A DNA stretch of 64,000 bases from Halodesulfovibrio sp. MK-HDV (GTDB lineage: Bacteria > Desulfobacterota > Desulfovibrionia > Desulfovibrionales > Desulfovibrionaceae), in contig NZ_WYDS01000008.1 of NCBI RefSeq assembly GCF_009914765.1, positions 72,955 to 136,954 of the forward strand, given 5' to 3'. The position numbers and the translations under genes are program-made. The notes beneath the pieces were generated by a model. It was not told where the DNA came from, ran no database searches, and saw nothing but the letters and a program-made list of their open reading frames with translations. Positions 8,107-16,916 of this stretch are shown in pieces. Each line of letters begins with the position of its first letter. Position 1 is the stretch's first letter.

Positions 8107-9948
8107 CTAAATGATATTATGCAGGCTGCCACCTTTGGCTGCCATTTTATCGACGGATTTCGTTATATCCGGATCTTCTTCCAGTGCCGGAGCGTGGAAG
8201 GATTTAAGTCTGGCGTCAATAACAACAGGTCCTGAACAACCCCAGTGTTTGCAGTGGGTGAATGATCCAGCGCCGTACATGTCTGTGGCAGGATCTGAAC
8301 GGGTGAATGTTACCCAGAGGAAGTTGTCCCAGTTGGCAGCGGTAAAGTCTGCATCATCTGCAACAACGACAAGCGGGAGTGACTCGAGCTTGCCGATGCT
8401 TTTCAGATGTTCTGCAAGGCGGAACATTGCGTCGTCGTGCTCGTCACGTGCAGCGGTATGTTTAGGCCCTTTGACAACAATCACACCGGACATGAACATT
8501 TTCGTATCACTGAAACCTTCCGGCAGAGTGAAGTGAGATGGAATACTTGAACCAAGGGTGCGTTTTACCGGACCGCAAGCTGTCCAAATAATTTTGGAAC
8601 CTTGGTTAAGGCTGATTCCTGTGTAATCGAGTGTGTCGATTGTCGTGCGTGTTATGAAATGGAAGTCACGCGCAAAATCGGTACGCTCAAGTATATGTGT
8701 GAAAAATTCTTTGTAGTTATGGGTGGTAAGCCCTGGGTTATCTTCTTTTGCTGCAAGGATTACGTATTTTGAAAGCGAAGTCTGTGTTGTGCCGAGCAGT
8801 GACAGACCACAGGTGATGAGTTCCTGCGGTTGACGTTCTTCTGCGTACGGGACATATCGTTCACTACCAATGGCAAGAAGGAGCGGATGTACACCGGCTT
8901 GATCAACTGCGTGTACCTCGTGCACACCGTTGAAAACTGTAGGCACAAGCTCTGCGGTGAGGTCATGAATAAATTCACCGAATACTGTATCTTCCTGTGG
9001 AGGGCGTCCAACAGTGGTGAACGGCCAGACAGCATCGTTGCGATGGTAGACATTGTCTACATGCATGAGCGGGAAGTCGTGCGCAAGGCTGTAGTAGCCC
9101 AAGTGATCGCCGAATGGTCCTTCAGGCTTCTGTTCGTTAGGGTGGATTGTGCCGCTGATGCAGAAATCTGCTTCAGCAAGGATAGGGAGCTGACCTTCGC
9201 GGTTGATCATAGGCATACGGAATCCACCGAGGGCACCGGCAAAGATCAGTTCTGCAATGCCTTCTGGGAGCGGCATAATAGCTGCCATTGTCATGGCAGG
9301 AGGGCCACCTACAAATACATTTACTTTGAGTGGCTCATTACGACGGATTGCTTCGGCATGGTGGTAGCCAATTCCGCGATGAATCTGGTAGTGCAAGCCA
9401 ATTTCTTTATCTTTTTCAAACGGAGCACCTGTAAGCTGGACACGGTACATGCCAATGTTTGAATTCATGAAACCTGGTTTGTCCGGACTTTCTGTATATA
9501 CCTGCGGCAGAGTGACGTAGCCGCCACCGTCCATAGGCCATGAATGCAACTGCGGGAGTTGGCTCACAGTGGTGGTGTTGTCCAGTACAGGTCCAGTTTT
9601 CACTTTTTTAGGTATTGTGGAGTACCCAGCGCGTGGAACACCAGCATACTTCCACGGGTGCTTGAAGAAATCGAACGGATCAACCTTCAGCTTGAAAATG
9701 CCTTCCAGTGCACCCAACGTGTCGCGGAAGATCCAACGGGTGCGTTCCATGGTGCCGAAGATGTTGCAGACCATGGGAAATTTGGTACCTTTTACGTTGG
9801 TGAACATGATTGCAGGTGCTTTTGCTCGAAAAGCTCGGCGCTGGATTTCAGCCACTTGCAAATGCGGGTCAACTTCGTCATGGATGCGGATGAGCTGCCC
9901 ACTTTGTTCCAGATCAGCAATAAGCTGCTGTGTATTTCTGTATCGCAA
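8107..9948 (-). CDS. UbiD-family decarboxylase
   Basis: 613 residues. The start is a TTG at 9948 with aaggaag 6 nt upstream; no better in-frame ATG aligns with the family N-terminus (MRYRNTQQLIADLEQSGQLI). Family landmarks include NSNIGMYRVQLTGAPF, GGPPAMTMAAIMPLPEG, the E-x3-GPFGDHLGYYS segment and a C-terminal WGCSGPVVIDARLK. UbiD enzymes use prenylated FMN to decarboxylate aromatic or alpha,beta-unsaturated acids. In organisms of this type the likely role is quinone biosynthesis, but the substrate cannot be read from the sequence. No UbiX-type flavin prenyltransferase is adjacent. Confidence 0.88.
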   Translation of the reverse strand: MRYRNTQQLIADLEQSGQLIRIHDEVDPHLQVAEIQRRAFRAKAPAIMFTNVKGTKFPMVCNIFGTMERTRWIFRDTLGALEGIFKLKVDPFDFFKHPWKYAGVPRAGYSTIPKKVKTGPVLDNTTTVSQLPQLHSWPMDGGGYVTLPQVYTESPDKPGFMNSNIGMYRVQLTGAPFEKDKEIGLHYQIHRGIGYHHAEAIRRNEPLKVNVFVGGPPAMTMAAIMPLPEGIAELIFAGALGGFRMPMINREGQLPILAEADFCISGTIHPNEQKPEGPFGDHLGYYSLAHDFPLMHVDNVYHRNDAVWPFTTVGRPPQEDTVFGEFIHDLTAELVPTVFNGVHEVHAVDQAGVHPLLLAIGSERYVPYAEERQPQELITCGLSLLGTTQTSLSKYVILAAKEDNPGLTTHNYKEFFTHILERTDFARDFHFITRTTIDTLDYTGISLNQGSKIIWTACGPVKRTLGSSIPSHFTLPEGFSDTKMFMSGVIVVKGPKHTAARDEHDDAMFRLAEHLKSIGKLESLPLVVVADDADFTAANWDNFLWVTFTRSDPATDMYGAGSFTHCKHWGCSGPVVIDARLKSFHAPALEEDPDITKSVDKMAAKGGSLHNII

Positions 9949-10344
9949 AAGAACTTCCTTTTATATCAAGCTGGGTTGAAGAAAACACTACTAGTATACC
10001 AAAATTGTGTGCCGCGTGCAGTGTAAGAACTCTGCAGATTGCGGCGTCCCCTAAGGTTCTGATTCCCCACGAGTTGGGAAATTAGCCTGCGGTAGACTGG
10101 CGCTACGGAAAACATTTTCAAAAGTACTCGCTGAAGTACCGGCGCCCGCGCCTGTGTGCTGTACAGATTTATTATGGCTGTAACGGGAGGGCGTTGTCCA
10201 TGTTCTGTATTCTTGGTTTGTCGTAATGATACTACGTATGAAGATTTTGCGGAATAATAGAGTAAAGCATGTCTACCCGCAAGAAACTTGAGTGCAGATG
10301 TATGGAATGATGGAAGACCCCAGCAGCCACGCCCATTCTTATAT
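9949..10344. other. Gene-free stretch upstream of the UbiD-family gene with hairpin-forming GC-rich core
   Basis: About 400 nt without a plausible gene. It contains small inverted repeats: attcccca/ttgggaaat near 10061-10082, GTACT/AGTAC at 10124-10139 and TACAG/CTGTA at 10162-10182. The 10030-10200 core is richer in G and C than the flanks. It may be a long 5' leader of the UbiD-family gene or a structured RNA. I could not match it to any riboswitch consensus I know. Confidence 0.3.
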
Positions 10345-10384
10345 AAAAACCCCTCTCTATCACGTTGATAAAGAGGGGCTTGCG
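10345..10384 (-). terminator. Terminator of the first rubrerythrin gene
   Basis: On the - strand, stem cccctctt/gagagggg followed by a T run, 78-117 nt downstream of the rubrerythrin stop codon. Confidence 0.75.
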
Positions 10385-10461
10385 CTCAGTTCAGTAAGAG
10401 GTGCCAGTGGCAGTAACTCTTTCTACTGGTACCGGAAACAAATCCGGTTTTATTATCTATA

Positions 10462-10956
10462 TTAGTCTACTTTGTTGTACGCAGAAGCTGCTGCACCACA
10501 AATTGGACATTTTTCAGAAGTTTCACCTTCGTGGGTGTGACCACAAACGGAACAGTTGTAGTAATCTACGTCTACTGGGTTCTCAATGTTCTCAAGAGCT
10601 TTAGTGTAGAGACCAGCATGAATTGCTTCAGCTTTGTTTGCAAAGCCGAAGTAACGTGCTGCTACTTTTTCGCCTTCTGCTTCAGCGTCTTTGATCATTG
10701 CAGGGTACATGTTTTCAAACTCGTGAGTTTCACCAGCGATTGCATCTTTGAGGTTAGCAACGGTGTCACCGAGTTTGCCAGCGTTACGAAAGTGTGCATG
10801 TGCGTGGATGGTTTCTGCATCAGCAGCAGCACGGAAGAGTTTTGCAACCTGAGGATGACCTTCTTTTTCTGCTTTTTTAGCGTAAGCAAGGTATTTACGG
10901 TTAGCCTGAGATTCGCCAGCAAAAGCAGCCATGAGATTTTCAAGAGTCTTGGACAT
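10462..10956 (-). CDS. rbr: Rubrerythrin (copy 1)
   Basis: 164 residues. The N-terminal four-helix ferritin-like domain has the diiron ligands in GESQANRKY, DAETIHAHAH and GETHEFENMY. The C-terminal rubredoxin-like domain has CSVCGHTHEG and CPICGA, four Cys for one iron. Rubrerythrin reduces hydrogen peroxide in the cytoplasm of anaerobes with electrons from rubredoxin or NADH systems. It is paralogous to the gene at 11385 (about three quarters of residues identical by eye). A box shared by both genes lies 49-68 nt upstream of this start. Confidence 0.95.
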   Translation of the reverse strand: MSKTLENLMAAFAGESQANRKYLAYAKKAEKEGHPQVAKLFRAAADAETIHAHAHFRNAGKLGDTVANLKDAIAGETHEFENMYPAMIKDAEAEGEKVAARYFGFANKAEAIHAGLYTKALENIENPVDVDYYNCSVCGHTHEGETSEKCPICGAAASAYNKVD

Positions 10957-11004
10957 TATTCACTCCACAAGTGTGTTTATTTGTTGTTTAGATATACCTT
11001 AACA

Positions 11005-11024
11005 GGAATGATTACTGTTTATAT
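11005..11024 (-). promoter_or_regulatory. PerR-like box upstream of rubrerythrin 1
   Basis: On the + strand it reads AGGAATGATTACTGTTTATA, matching the box upstream of the second rubrerythrin at 19 of 20 positions. The core GGAAT-G-ATTAC is an imperfect palindrome with an AAT-N-ATT centre, as in Fur/PerR operators. PerR control of rubrerythrin is common in this group, so a PerR site is the best guess. Confidence 0.55.
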
Positions 11025-11103
11025 TTCTCAATCAAGTTTGTAAAGTAAAAAATAACTTTTTTATATAGTTCTATTTTTTTCCGAAAAAATTTATCTTCTG
11101 AGC

Positions 11104-11137
11104 ATTACAAAACATTCAGCGTAGTATGTTTTGTAAT
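11104..11137. repeat. Perfect 12-bp inverted repeat
   Basis: ATTACAAAACAT (11104-11115) and ATGTTTTGTAAT (11126-11137) are exact inverse complements with a 10-nt spacer. No T run follows, so this is more likely an operator or RNA hairpin than a terminator. It lies upstream of rubrerythrin 1. Confidence 0.6.
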
Positions 11138-11149
11138 AGTAGGGAAAAG

Positions 11150-11227
11150 GTTTGCTGGAAAACCCTAATTTGCCACAGGACAGAGGTTATCCTTAAAGCG
11201 TCTGGCACTAAAGGTTTCCCAGCAAAC
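11150..11227. ncRNA. Candidate structured RNA, 78 nt, between the rubrerythrin genes
   Basis: Nested stems: GTTTGCTGGAAAACC (11150-11164) with GGTTTCCCAGCAAAC (11213-11227), 14 of 15 pairs; inside it TGCCA (11171-11175) with TGGCA (11203-11207); and AGGA (11177-11180) with TCCT (11190-11193). The helices are coaxial, giving one long interrupted hairpin. It is not a tRNA: no T-arm or anticodon arm fits. The strand is undetermined. Confidence 0.35.
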
Positions 11228-11290
11228 GGGTAGAATCGACGTACGTTGTCTGTTGGAAAGTCTTCCGCAGCAATGTATATGCGTCACCTA

Positions 11291-11343
11291 AAAAGAGCAG
11301 GAACCTGAATACAAGTGGAGTTGTACAGGTTCCTGCTTTTGTA
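11291..11343. terminator. Bidirectional terminator after rubrerythrin 2
   Basis: Stem agcaggaacctg / caggttcctgct (12 bp) with a TACAA/TTGTA extension in the loop, and A and T runs on both sides. It lies 42 nt past the stop codon of the second rubrerythrin gene. Confidence 0.85.
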
Positions 11344-11384
11344 TTTCGTTATCAGCACATATTTATGTTGGCAGCGTATAAGTG

Positions 11385-11882
11385 CTAGTCTACTTTGTAA
11401 AACGCTGAAGGGGATGCGTTACAGATAGGGCACTTATCACCTTCAAACGGCCCTTCGTGTGTGTAGCCGCAAACAGAACAGTTGTAATAGTCGGTTTCTA
11501 CCGGATTATCTACGGTATCCATCATTTTTTGATACAAGGTTGCATGCACCTCTTCTGCCTTGTTGGCATATTGGAAGAAGCGAAGTGCTGCTTTTTGCCC
11601 TTCAGCTTCAGCGTCCTTGATCATTTCGGGATACATATTTTTAAATTCATGAGTTTCGCCTGCGATGGCATCCTTGAGGTTTTCAAGAGTGGTACCTATC
11701 TGTCCTGCATTGCGAAGGTGTGCATGTGCGTGGATGGTTTCAGCATCTGCTGCCGCACGGAAAAGTTTTGCAACCTGTGGATGGCCTTCCTTTTCTGCTT
11801 TAGCAGCGTAGGCAAGGTATTTACGGTTTGCTTGTGATTCACCTGCAAATGCAGCCATCAAATTTTCAGCAGTTTTACTCAT
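11385..11882 (-). CDS. rbr: Rubrerythrin (copy 2)
   Basis: 165 residues with the same plan as copy 1: a ferritin-like diiron domain (GESQANRKY, DAETIHAHAH, GETHEFKNMY) and a rubredoxin-like C-terminus (CSVCGYTHEG, CPICNA). All predicted iron ligands are kept. It is separated from copy 1 by a 428-nt spacer holding its own terminator, so each copy has its own transcription unit. The PerR-like box lies 41-60 nt upstream of the ATG. Confidence 0.95.
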   Translation of the reverse strand: MSKTAENLMAAFAGESQANRKYLAYAAKAEKEGHPQVAKLFRAAADAETIHAHAHLRNAGQIGTTLENLKDAIAGETHEFKNMYPEMIKDAEAEGQKAALRFFQYANKAEEVHATLYQKMMDTVDNPVETDYYNCSVCGYTHEGPFEGDKCPICNASPSAFYKVD

Positions 11883-11922
11883 GGGTTACTCCGTCAGATT
11901 TGTTGTTAAGCAACTTGTTAAT

Positions 11923-11942
11923 AGGAATCATTACTGTTTATA
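11923..11942 (-). promoter_or_regulatory. PerR-like box upstream of rubrerythrin 2
   Basis: AGGAATCATTACTGTTTATA on the + strand, one mismatch to the copy upstream of rubrerythrin 1 and at a comparable distance from the start codon. Conservation only in this patch of otherwise unrelated upstream DNA supports a shared regulator. Confidence 0.55.
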
Positions 11943-12097
11943 GAAAAGAAGTGTTCTTGTAAAGCGGAAAAAGAACTTTTTCTAATTTTCTCTAGCTGTT
12001 GAATGCAATACAAGGTGCATTCTTAAGAGTGTAACGTACCTCTGTTATGTCTTATTACCAGTATTTATTGATTTAAATTTTATTTGGTGAAGCTCCA

Positions 12098-12138
12098 TAA
12101 AAAAAGCCCACAATACATTGTGGGCTTATGTTTTTTTA
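12098..12138. terminator. Bidirectional terminator downstream of topB
   Basis: Stem agcccacaat / attgtgggct with an A7 run to the left and a T7 run to the right, just past the topB stop codon. Confidence 0.9.
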
Positions 12139-12150
12139 TAAGAGGGCTGT

Positions 12151-14577
12151 TTAATCCTGCGAAGATGCGTCAGCAGGTTCTTCATTTAATGGAGATTGTG
12201 GTGATGATGGTAGTGTTGCTACTTCATCATTCGCTGGAGGAGGCATGCAATCTTCTTGTCCAGGAATTGGCGATGGCGGCGGCATATCTTCGGGGTCGAC
12301 ACCGTCGTATGGTGCAGCTTCTTGAAACGATTGAAACGGTTGACCCTGTTGCGCAGATTGAGCCGATTGGGACTGCTGACTCGGCGCAAATTGGCGCGGG
12401 GAATTGTCAAATTCCAATTTAACCTGACCAAGCTCTATCTTTAAATAGGCAGAGTATTCTTTGCCTGCTTTGGAGATGAGATTTAGTGGTTCTGCTGTGC
12501 GCCCTTTGGTGAGCAATTCATCAACGATTGTTTTGTCGATGGCTCTGCCAAACATATTTTTCCAAATAACGAAAAGGCAACCGCCGTCGTCACGTTTCCA
12601 GTTTGAGCAGGCGTATCGTTTGTCCAGATCAGTAACTTCGCCGCCACAGAGCGGACATTTTCCGTCCGGTTCCCGTTCTCCGACTTCCTTGGCCTTCATT
12701 GCCAGTAGAATCGGCGCAACGCTTCTATCTTTAATATTATGGATACTGCCCGCAACAAGATGACGGATGGAATGCATGAACTCTGGATAGGTGGCAGTGC
12801 CGCCTTCAATGTCCTTGAGTTTCTTTTCCCATTGACCGGTCATTTCAGGGGAAACGATATCGGGCAGCATGGCAGAGATAACTTCAATAGCTTCCTGACC
12901 GGAAGTTGTTGCCTGAAGTTTTTTGCCGTTTCTTGCAATGTACTTGCGTGAAAGCAGGGTTTCAATAACCTGTGCGCGAGTTGCCGGAGTGCCAAGCCCA
13001 CGCTCTTTCATTGCAAGACGAAGCTCTTCATCTTCTACAAATTTACCGGCTGTTTCCATTGCACTCAGGAGAGATGCATCAGTAAAATGTGCGGGTGCTT
13101 TAGTTTGCCGTTTTACGGTATCAATCGTCTGTGTATCTACAGTGGTACCTTTACGGAGGGACGGCAGAGGGTTGTCCTGCGCGGTTCTCCAAGGTTCGAC
13201 CACAAGCCAGCCTTTGTCTTTAAAGACTTTTCCTTTTGCAATGAACAAATGTTCACCCACGAGGACGCGGATGGTGGAGGACTGGTACACAGCTTCCTGA
13301 CTGAATGCTGCAATAAATCGACGGCAGATCATTTCATAAATTTTTTGCTCATCACCGGAGAGTTGAAGAATATTTGCCTTGCGGGCTGTGGGAATGATGG
13401 CGTGGTGATCGGTAACTTTTTTATCGTTCACACACGGAAACTTTTTACCGTCTTTAATTCTATTCACCGCCGGAACTGTTTCCTCTTTATATAAAGGATA
13501 GATTGCGCGGAAATAGGTGAGGATTTCTGCAAACAGTTCTTTAGTTAAATGGCGTGAATCAGTACGTGGATAGGTAATAAGTTTTTTTTGCTCGTACAAC
13601 GCCTGCGCAATGCCGAGCGTGTCCTTTGCAGAAAGCCCGAAACGGGTGTTTGCTTCACGCTGAAGTGTTGTGAGGTCAAACGGGAGCGGTGGTTTTGTGG
13701 TGCCTTTACGGCTTACAACGCCTTCGACTTTACCTGCTTTGTCTTTACATTCCGTGACTACTTTTTGAGCGCGGGATTCAAAGTTTATGCGTGTTTCCTT
13801 TTCATCTTCAGGCAGATGATGGGTCGCGGAAAAACACTCAGCGGGGGCTTCCTGTTGTGCGCCGGATTCTGGATCAATTTCTTTGGGCGCACTCGACTTA
13901 TCAGGACGGCAGAAGGTAGCTTCAACAGTCCAGTAGTCTTTGGGCTCAAAATGGTCGATTTCATTACTGCGTTCAGTAAGCAGCCTGAGTACAGGAGTCT
14001 GCACACGTCCTACAGAAATGAGACGGTTAGCTTTTACCGTGAATAAGCGGGAAAAGTTCATGCCTATCAGCCAGTCAGCTTCAGCTCTGGCAAATGAGGC
14101 AAGCCCGAGATTTCGTTTTTTCGAGTCAGGCATGAGCTTGTTTAAGCTCTTTTTCAACCCTTCTTCGGTCATGTCGTTCGCCCACAGACGCTTCACAGGC
14201 TTGTCGCAGCCTGCCATGAGGTAAATGCGGCGGAAGATAAGTTCACCTTCGCGCCCAGCATCCGTTGCGTTGACAATGTTAGACACATTCTGATCGTTCA
14301 GTAAACGATTGAGAACTGCATATTGACGTTGACCTTCTTTAAGGACGGCAAGTTTAAATTTTGGGGGAATTATCGGCAGTTGGCTTATGGTCCATCGACC
14401 CTGCCATGCTTCATGCTGTTCTTCGGGTTCAGCAATGCCTACAAGGTGTCCCACTGCCCAACTGACAATGTGTGTGGCACCTTCTAAATAGCCTTCCTTG
14501 CGGTTGGTGGCGTTTACATGCGGGGCAATTTCGCGGGCAACCGAGGGTTTTTCTGCAATAATAAGTGTCTTTGGCAT
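12151..14577 (-). CDS. topB: DNA topoisomerase III
   Basis: 808 residues. The Toprim domain starts MPKTLIIAEKPSVAREIA and continues to NATDAGREGELIFR. The catalytic Tyr is Tyr336 in LITYPRTDSRHL. SVGRVQTPVL marks the type IA core. Near 650-690 there is a zinc-finger-like CPLCGGEV...CSNW segment, followed by a low-complexity Gln/Ser/Pro-rich tail of about 80 residues. It is a type IA enzyme that decatenates and resolves single-stranded crossings. The length and intact motifs point to chromosomal TopB, not a plasmid variant. Confidence 0.93.
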   Translation of the reverse strand: MPKTLIIAEKPSVAREIAPHVNATNRKEGYLEGATHIVSWAVGHLVGIAEPEEQHEAWQGRWTISQLPIIPPKFKLAVLKEGQRQYAVLNRLLNDQNVSNIVNATDAGREGELIFRRIYLMAGCDKPVKRLWANDMTEEGLKKSLNKLMPDSKKRNLGLASFARAEADWLIGMNFSRLFTVKANRLISVGRVQTPVLRLLTERSNEIDHFEPKDYWTVEATFCRPDKSSAPKEIDPESGAQQEAPAECFSATHHLPEDEKETRINFESRAQKVVTECKDKAGKVEGVVSRKGTTKPPLPFDLTTLQREANTRFGLSAKDTLGIAQALYEQKKLITYPRTDSRHLTKELFAEILTYFRAIYPLYKEETVPAVNRIKDGKKFPCVNDKKVTDHHAIIPTARKANILQLSGDEQKIYEMICRRFIAAFSQEAVYQSSTIRVLVGEHLFIAKGKVFKDKGWLVVEPWRTAQDNPLPSLRKGTTVDTQTIDTVKRQTKAPAHFTDASLLSAMETAGKFVEDEELRLAMKERGLGTPATRAQVIETLLSRKYIARNGKKLQATTSGQEAIEVISAMLPDIVSPEMTGQWEKKLKDIEGGTATYPEFMHSIRHLVAGSIHNIKDRSVAPILLAMKAKEVGEREPDGKCPLCGGEVTDLDKRYACSNWKRDDGGCLFVIWKNMFGRAIDKTIVDELLTKGRTAEPLNLISKAGKEYSAYLKIELGQVKLEFDNSPRQFAPSQQSQSAQSAQQGQPFQSFQEAAPYDGVDPEDMPPPSPIPGQEDCMPPPANDEVATLPSSPQSPLNEEPADASSQD

Positions 14578-14619
14578 TATCTGACACAGGTAGGACGAAC
14601 AGGGCTCGGCGTCAATGAG

Positions 14620-15186
14620 CTATTTGATACCCCGCAACTTTTGAAACATATCAGAAAGTTTTAGCGGTAGAGATGTCTTTGTCCAGCGTTTTTCAACCTC
14701 TTGGCGGAACTGGAGGCCTAAGTGCTTTTCAATCCGGTAAAGAACGCCGGAACGACCCCGAGATACAAAGACAGAATCGCAATACCCTTCAAGGTCAATG
14801 ACGTAAATTTCTTTGTCTTTGTAGAGAAAGTTTCTGTAATGAAAGTCGAAAAAGATAATTCCTGAATTGAGGATTGACGCTATCAGTTCAACGAGTCTTG
14901 ATTCAACGGTTTGGTCATTGGTGTTGTCCAGATATTCTTCAAGCGTTGGTGCGTCAATTTCTTGTGTTACGATTTTGTATTTTTCAGCAGCAGTTATCGA
15001 AGGTGTGTTTAACCCAACATTCTGTAATCTTTTAGCAATATGAGCAAAGTTGAGTCCTGGATACTTTCGTAGATGCAGCCAGTATTTAAGCTTTAACTCA
15101 AATTTAGGAGTAAAAATCTTGATATACTGTTTTTTTTCTTCATCGTAATAAACTGAACGGTTTTTTTCTTTTTTGAGACAGGTCAT
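14620..15186 (-). CDS. Lipopolysaccharide kinase-like protein (WaaP/Kdo kinase family)
   Basis: 188 residues, ATG with aaagga upstream. It has a compact protein-kinase-like fold: FDFHYRNFLY (catalytic loop His and Asn) followed by EIYVIDLEGY (metal-binding Asp), as in WaaP/KdkA/InaA-type sugar kinases. The N-terminal lobe is short, with YIKIF as the probable Lys-containing strand. It is expected to phosphorylate heptose or Kdo in the LPS core at the inner face of the membrane. It sits 42 nt upstream of topB on the same strand, with no other LPS gene nearby. The substrate is unproven. Confidence 0.65.
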   Translation of the reverse strand: MTCLKKEKNRSVYYDEEKKQYIKIFTPKFELKLKYWLHLRKYPGLNFAHIAKRLQNVGLNTPSITAAEKYKIVTQEIDAPTLEEYLDNTNDQTVESRLVELIASILNSGIIFFDFHYRNFLYKDKEIYVIDLEGYCDSVFVSRGRSGVLYRIEKHLGLQFRQEVEKRWTKTSLPLKLSDMFQKLRGIK

Positions 15187-15349
15187 TGCAAATCCTTTCT
15201 CTACTGATAACGAGCGGCATAGGCTCAGTATTCAGTGCCCCTGACGGGAAAGATTTCCCTATGGGCAGGGCGTTTAATACGCCTAGATACAATGAGTGCA
15301 ATGAAAAATCTCTTAGTTTATATTAAAAGAGGTTAATAAATGGTTAAGT

Positions 15350-16639
15350 TTAAGACATAAAGCGTAAGGCATCTAAAAATCGGGATCGCAGCTTGTCGCT
15401 CATGAGGCCTTTTTTAACAGGAGGTAGTTTGAGAAAACCACCAAGAACGGCGCGCATGAAGTTCTCTGCCTTACTATTAGGGTTGTCGAACAGTAGGTTT
15501 TGCAGAGTGTCTCGTTCCAGTGACTGAAGAATCGCGCGCTCGAAGGTGTCTTCGGGATGAATGACACGCTTTGTGGACTTTTCCAGTACTAAGGCTTTGG
15601 GCTTGCATTTTAATGCGCAGACGCCACAACCAAGACAGCGATCTTCGTCGATGATTGCTAGCTTTTTAGGGCGATTCTCGCCGATGACAGCTCCGGTGCG
15701 TTTCTGCATGGTAATGGCATCAACCGGACATGCCTTAGCGCAGAGGCCGCAGCCTATACAGTCTTCGTCGCTGCATGTGACAACAAACGAAGATGACACC
15801 AGAATATTGGTGTATCCGGTCTTTTTGATTCCGTTCATAAGGTTACAACAGCAACCGCAGCAGTGACAGATGAAGCCTACATCTTGCTTCACATTATCTG
15901 CTGTGAGAGTGAATCCCATGTCTTTGGAACGGTCGAGGATATCGTACATTTCGTCTTTGCTGGAGCGGCGTGCGAGATTGTTTCGGATCAGAAATTCTGC
16001 TCCTTCGCCGATAGTCGTACAAGTATCCAATGGAACAGTGCATTTCTGTTCGCCTAGATGATGTTTTTCATGTCGACACGAGCATAACCCAACAGCAAAA
16101 GACGACTGAGCATCAATGAGTGCGGCCGCGCGTTCATAATCCAAAACTTCAACATGCGAATCTGCAATGATGGTCTCTTCGTGCGGCAAAGCGCGCATGA
16201 CCGAAATTTTCTGCCCGTCAGCAAAGTTTGCATCCAAAAATTCTTTTTTCCCGAACATGTACCCTTGAAAGAGTTCTGCCCATTTTTTTTGCGGCAAATT
16301 CGGACCGGTACGCATCATCGTAAATTCAAAGAATCCGACAACAAAAGGGCTGACCATGTATTCGTACTGATTGCCGTTCCATATGTCGCAGACAAGTCCC
16401 TTTTTACACAAGCCGTCGAGCATGAAGCGGAGTTTGGTTTCATTGAGACCAGTCGTGCCTGCAATGCGTTCCAGTGTTGCCGGTCTGTATGGCATTGCTA
16501 CAATGAGTTCTGCTTCAGCAGGAGTGTAGAGATACGTAACCATCTCTTTCATGGCATCATTCCAAGGCATACGTACTAGAGAGCCGTCGAGTTTTTCTCC
16601 GAGTTCTTTGTAGATATCTTTTGCAATGATGTGTCCCAT
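15350..16639 (-). CDS. Winged-helix and 4Fe-4S ferredoxin-domain protein
   Basis: 429 residues, ATG with aagga upstream. About 40-95 looks like a winged helix (ATLERIAGTTGLNETKLRFMLDGL). The middle has Cys clusters (CSCRHEKHH, then CHCCGCCCNL) and the C-terminal part has two [4Fe-4S] motifs, CIGCGLCAKACP and CLGCGVCALKCK. No signal peptide. This architecture occurs repeatedly in sulfate reducers as a cytoplasmic electron-transfer or redox-sensing protein of unknown partner. The wHTH plus Fe-S layout would fit redox-responsive regulation, but no DNA target is evident. Confidence 0.8.
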   Translation of the reverse strand: MGHIIAKDIYKELGEKLDGSLVRMPWNDAMKEMVTYLYTPAEAELIVAMPYRPATLERIAGTTGLNETKLRFMLDGLCKKGLVCDIWNGNQYEYMVSPFVVGFFEFTMMRTGPNLPQKKWAELFQGYMFGKKEFLDANFADGQKISVMRALPHEETIIADSHVEVLDYERAAALIDAQSSFAVGLCSCRHEKHHLGEQKCTVPLDTCTTIGEGAEFLIRNNLARRSSKDEMYDILDRSKDMGFTLTADNVKQDVGFICHCCGCCCNLMNGIKKTGYTNILVSSSFVVTCSDEDCIGCGLCAKACPVDAITMQKRTGAVIGENRPKKLAIIDEDRCLGCGVCALKCKPKALVLEKSTKRVIHPEDTFERAILQSLERDTLQNLLFDNPNSKAENFMRAVLGGFLKLPPVKKGLMSDKLRSRFLDALRFMS

Positions 16640-16916
16640 GATGTCGTCCTTCTAAGCTGAAAATGTGTCTGTGCTAAGGGCTGCTTGTAAAGCCAGTCAG
16701 TCTTTTTAGGCAGTGACCTGAATTGACAAGGAACGAGTATAAGATCTGTGTTCTGTTCGCGTCAGTTGTAGCGGTGTCTGTATCTTGCTCAATAGCATAT
16801 TGTCCGGGAAGAGGTGTTTTCCCCTCTGGAGCTCGCGAAAAACCTCTGGATTGGAGCAGATTCTCCTGCTCCACCACTGTCATTTTATCAGAAGATGGTT
16901 TGTTCATTGTCATCAA

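Noticed and set aside
8830-9462. 210-residue + strand open frame
   Set aside because: It lies entirely antisense to the UbiD-family gene, whose protein matches its family along the full length.
10021-10200. Possible 6S RNA or cobalamin/FMN riboswitch upstream of the UbiD-family gene
   Set aside because: Some words (gtcccct, cctgcgg) recall 6S RNA, but I could not build the long closing stem and central bubble, and no riboswitch consensus box fits. Kept only as a gene-free structured stretch.
11150-11227. tRNA-like gene suggested by a 7-bp gtttgct/agcaaac end pairing
   Set aside because: No T-arm (GGTTC) or anticodon arm can be placed; it is better described as a long hairpin.
16674-16916. 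80-residue open frame on the - strand between the YciI and Fe-S genes
   Set aside because: No good ribosome site (only a weak gaga), and the DNA forms hairpins (GGAGCAG/CTGCTCC near 16854-16872). No recognisable domain. It remains possible but unsupported.
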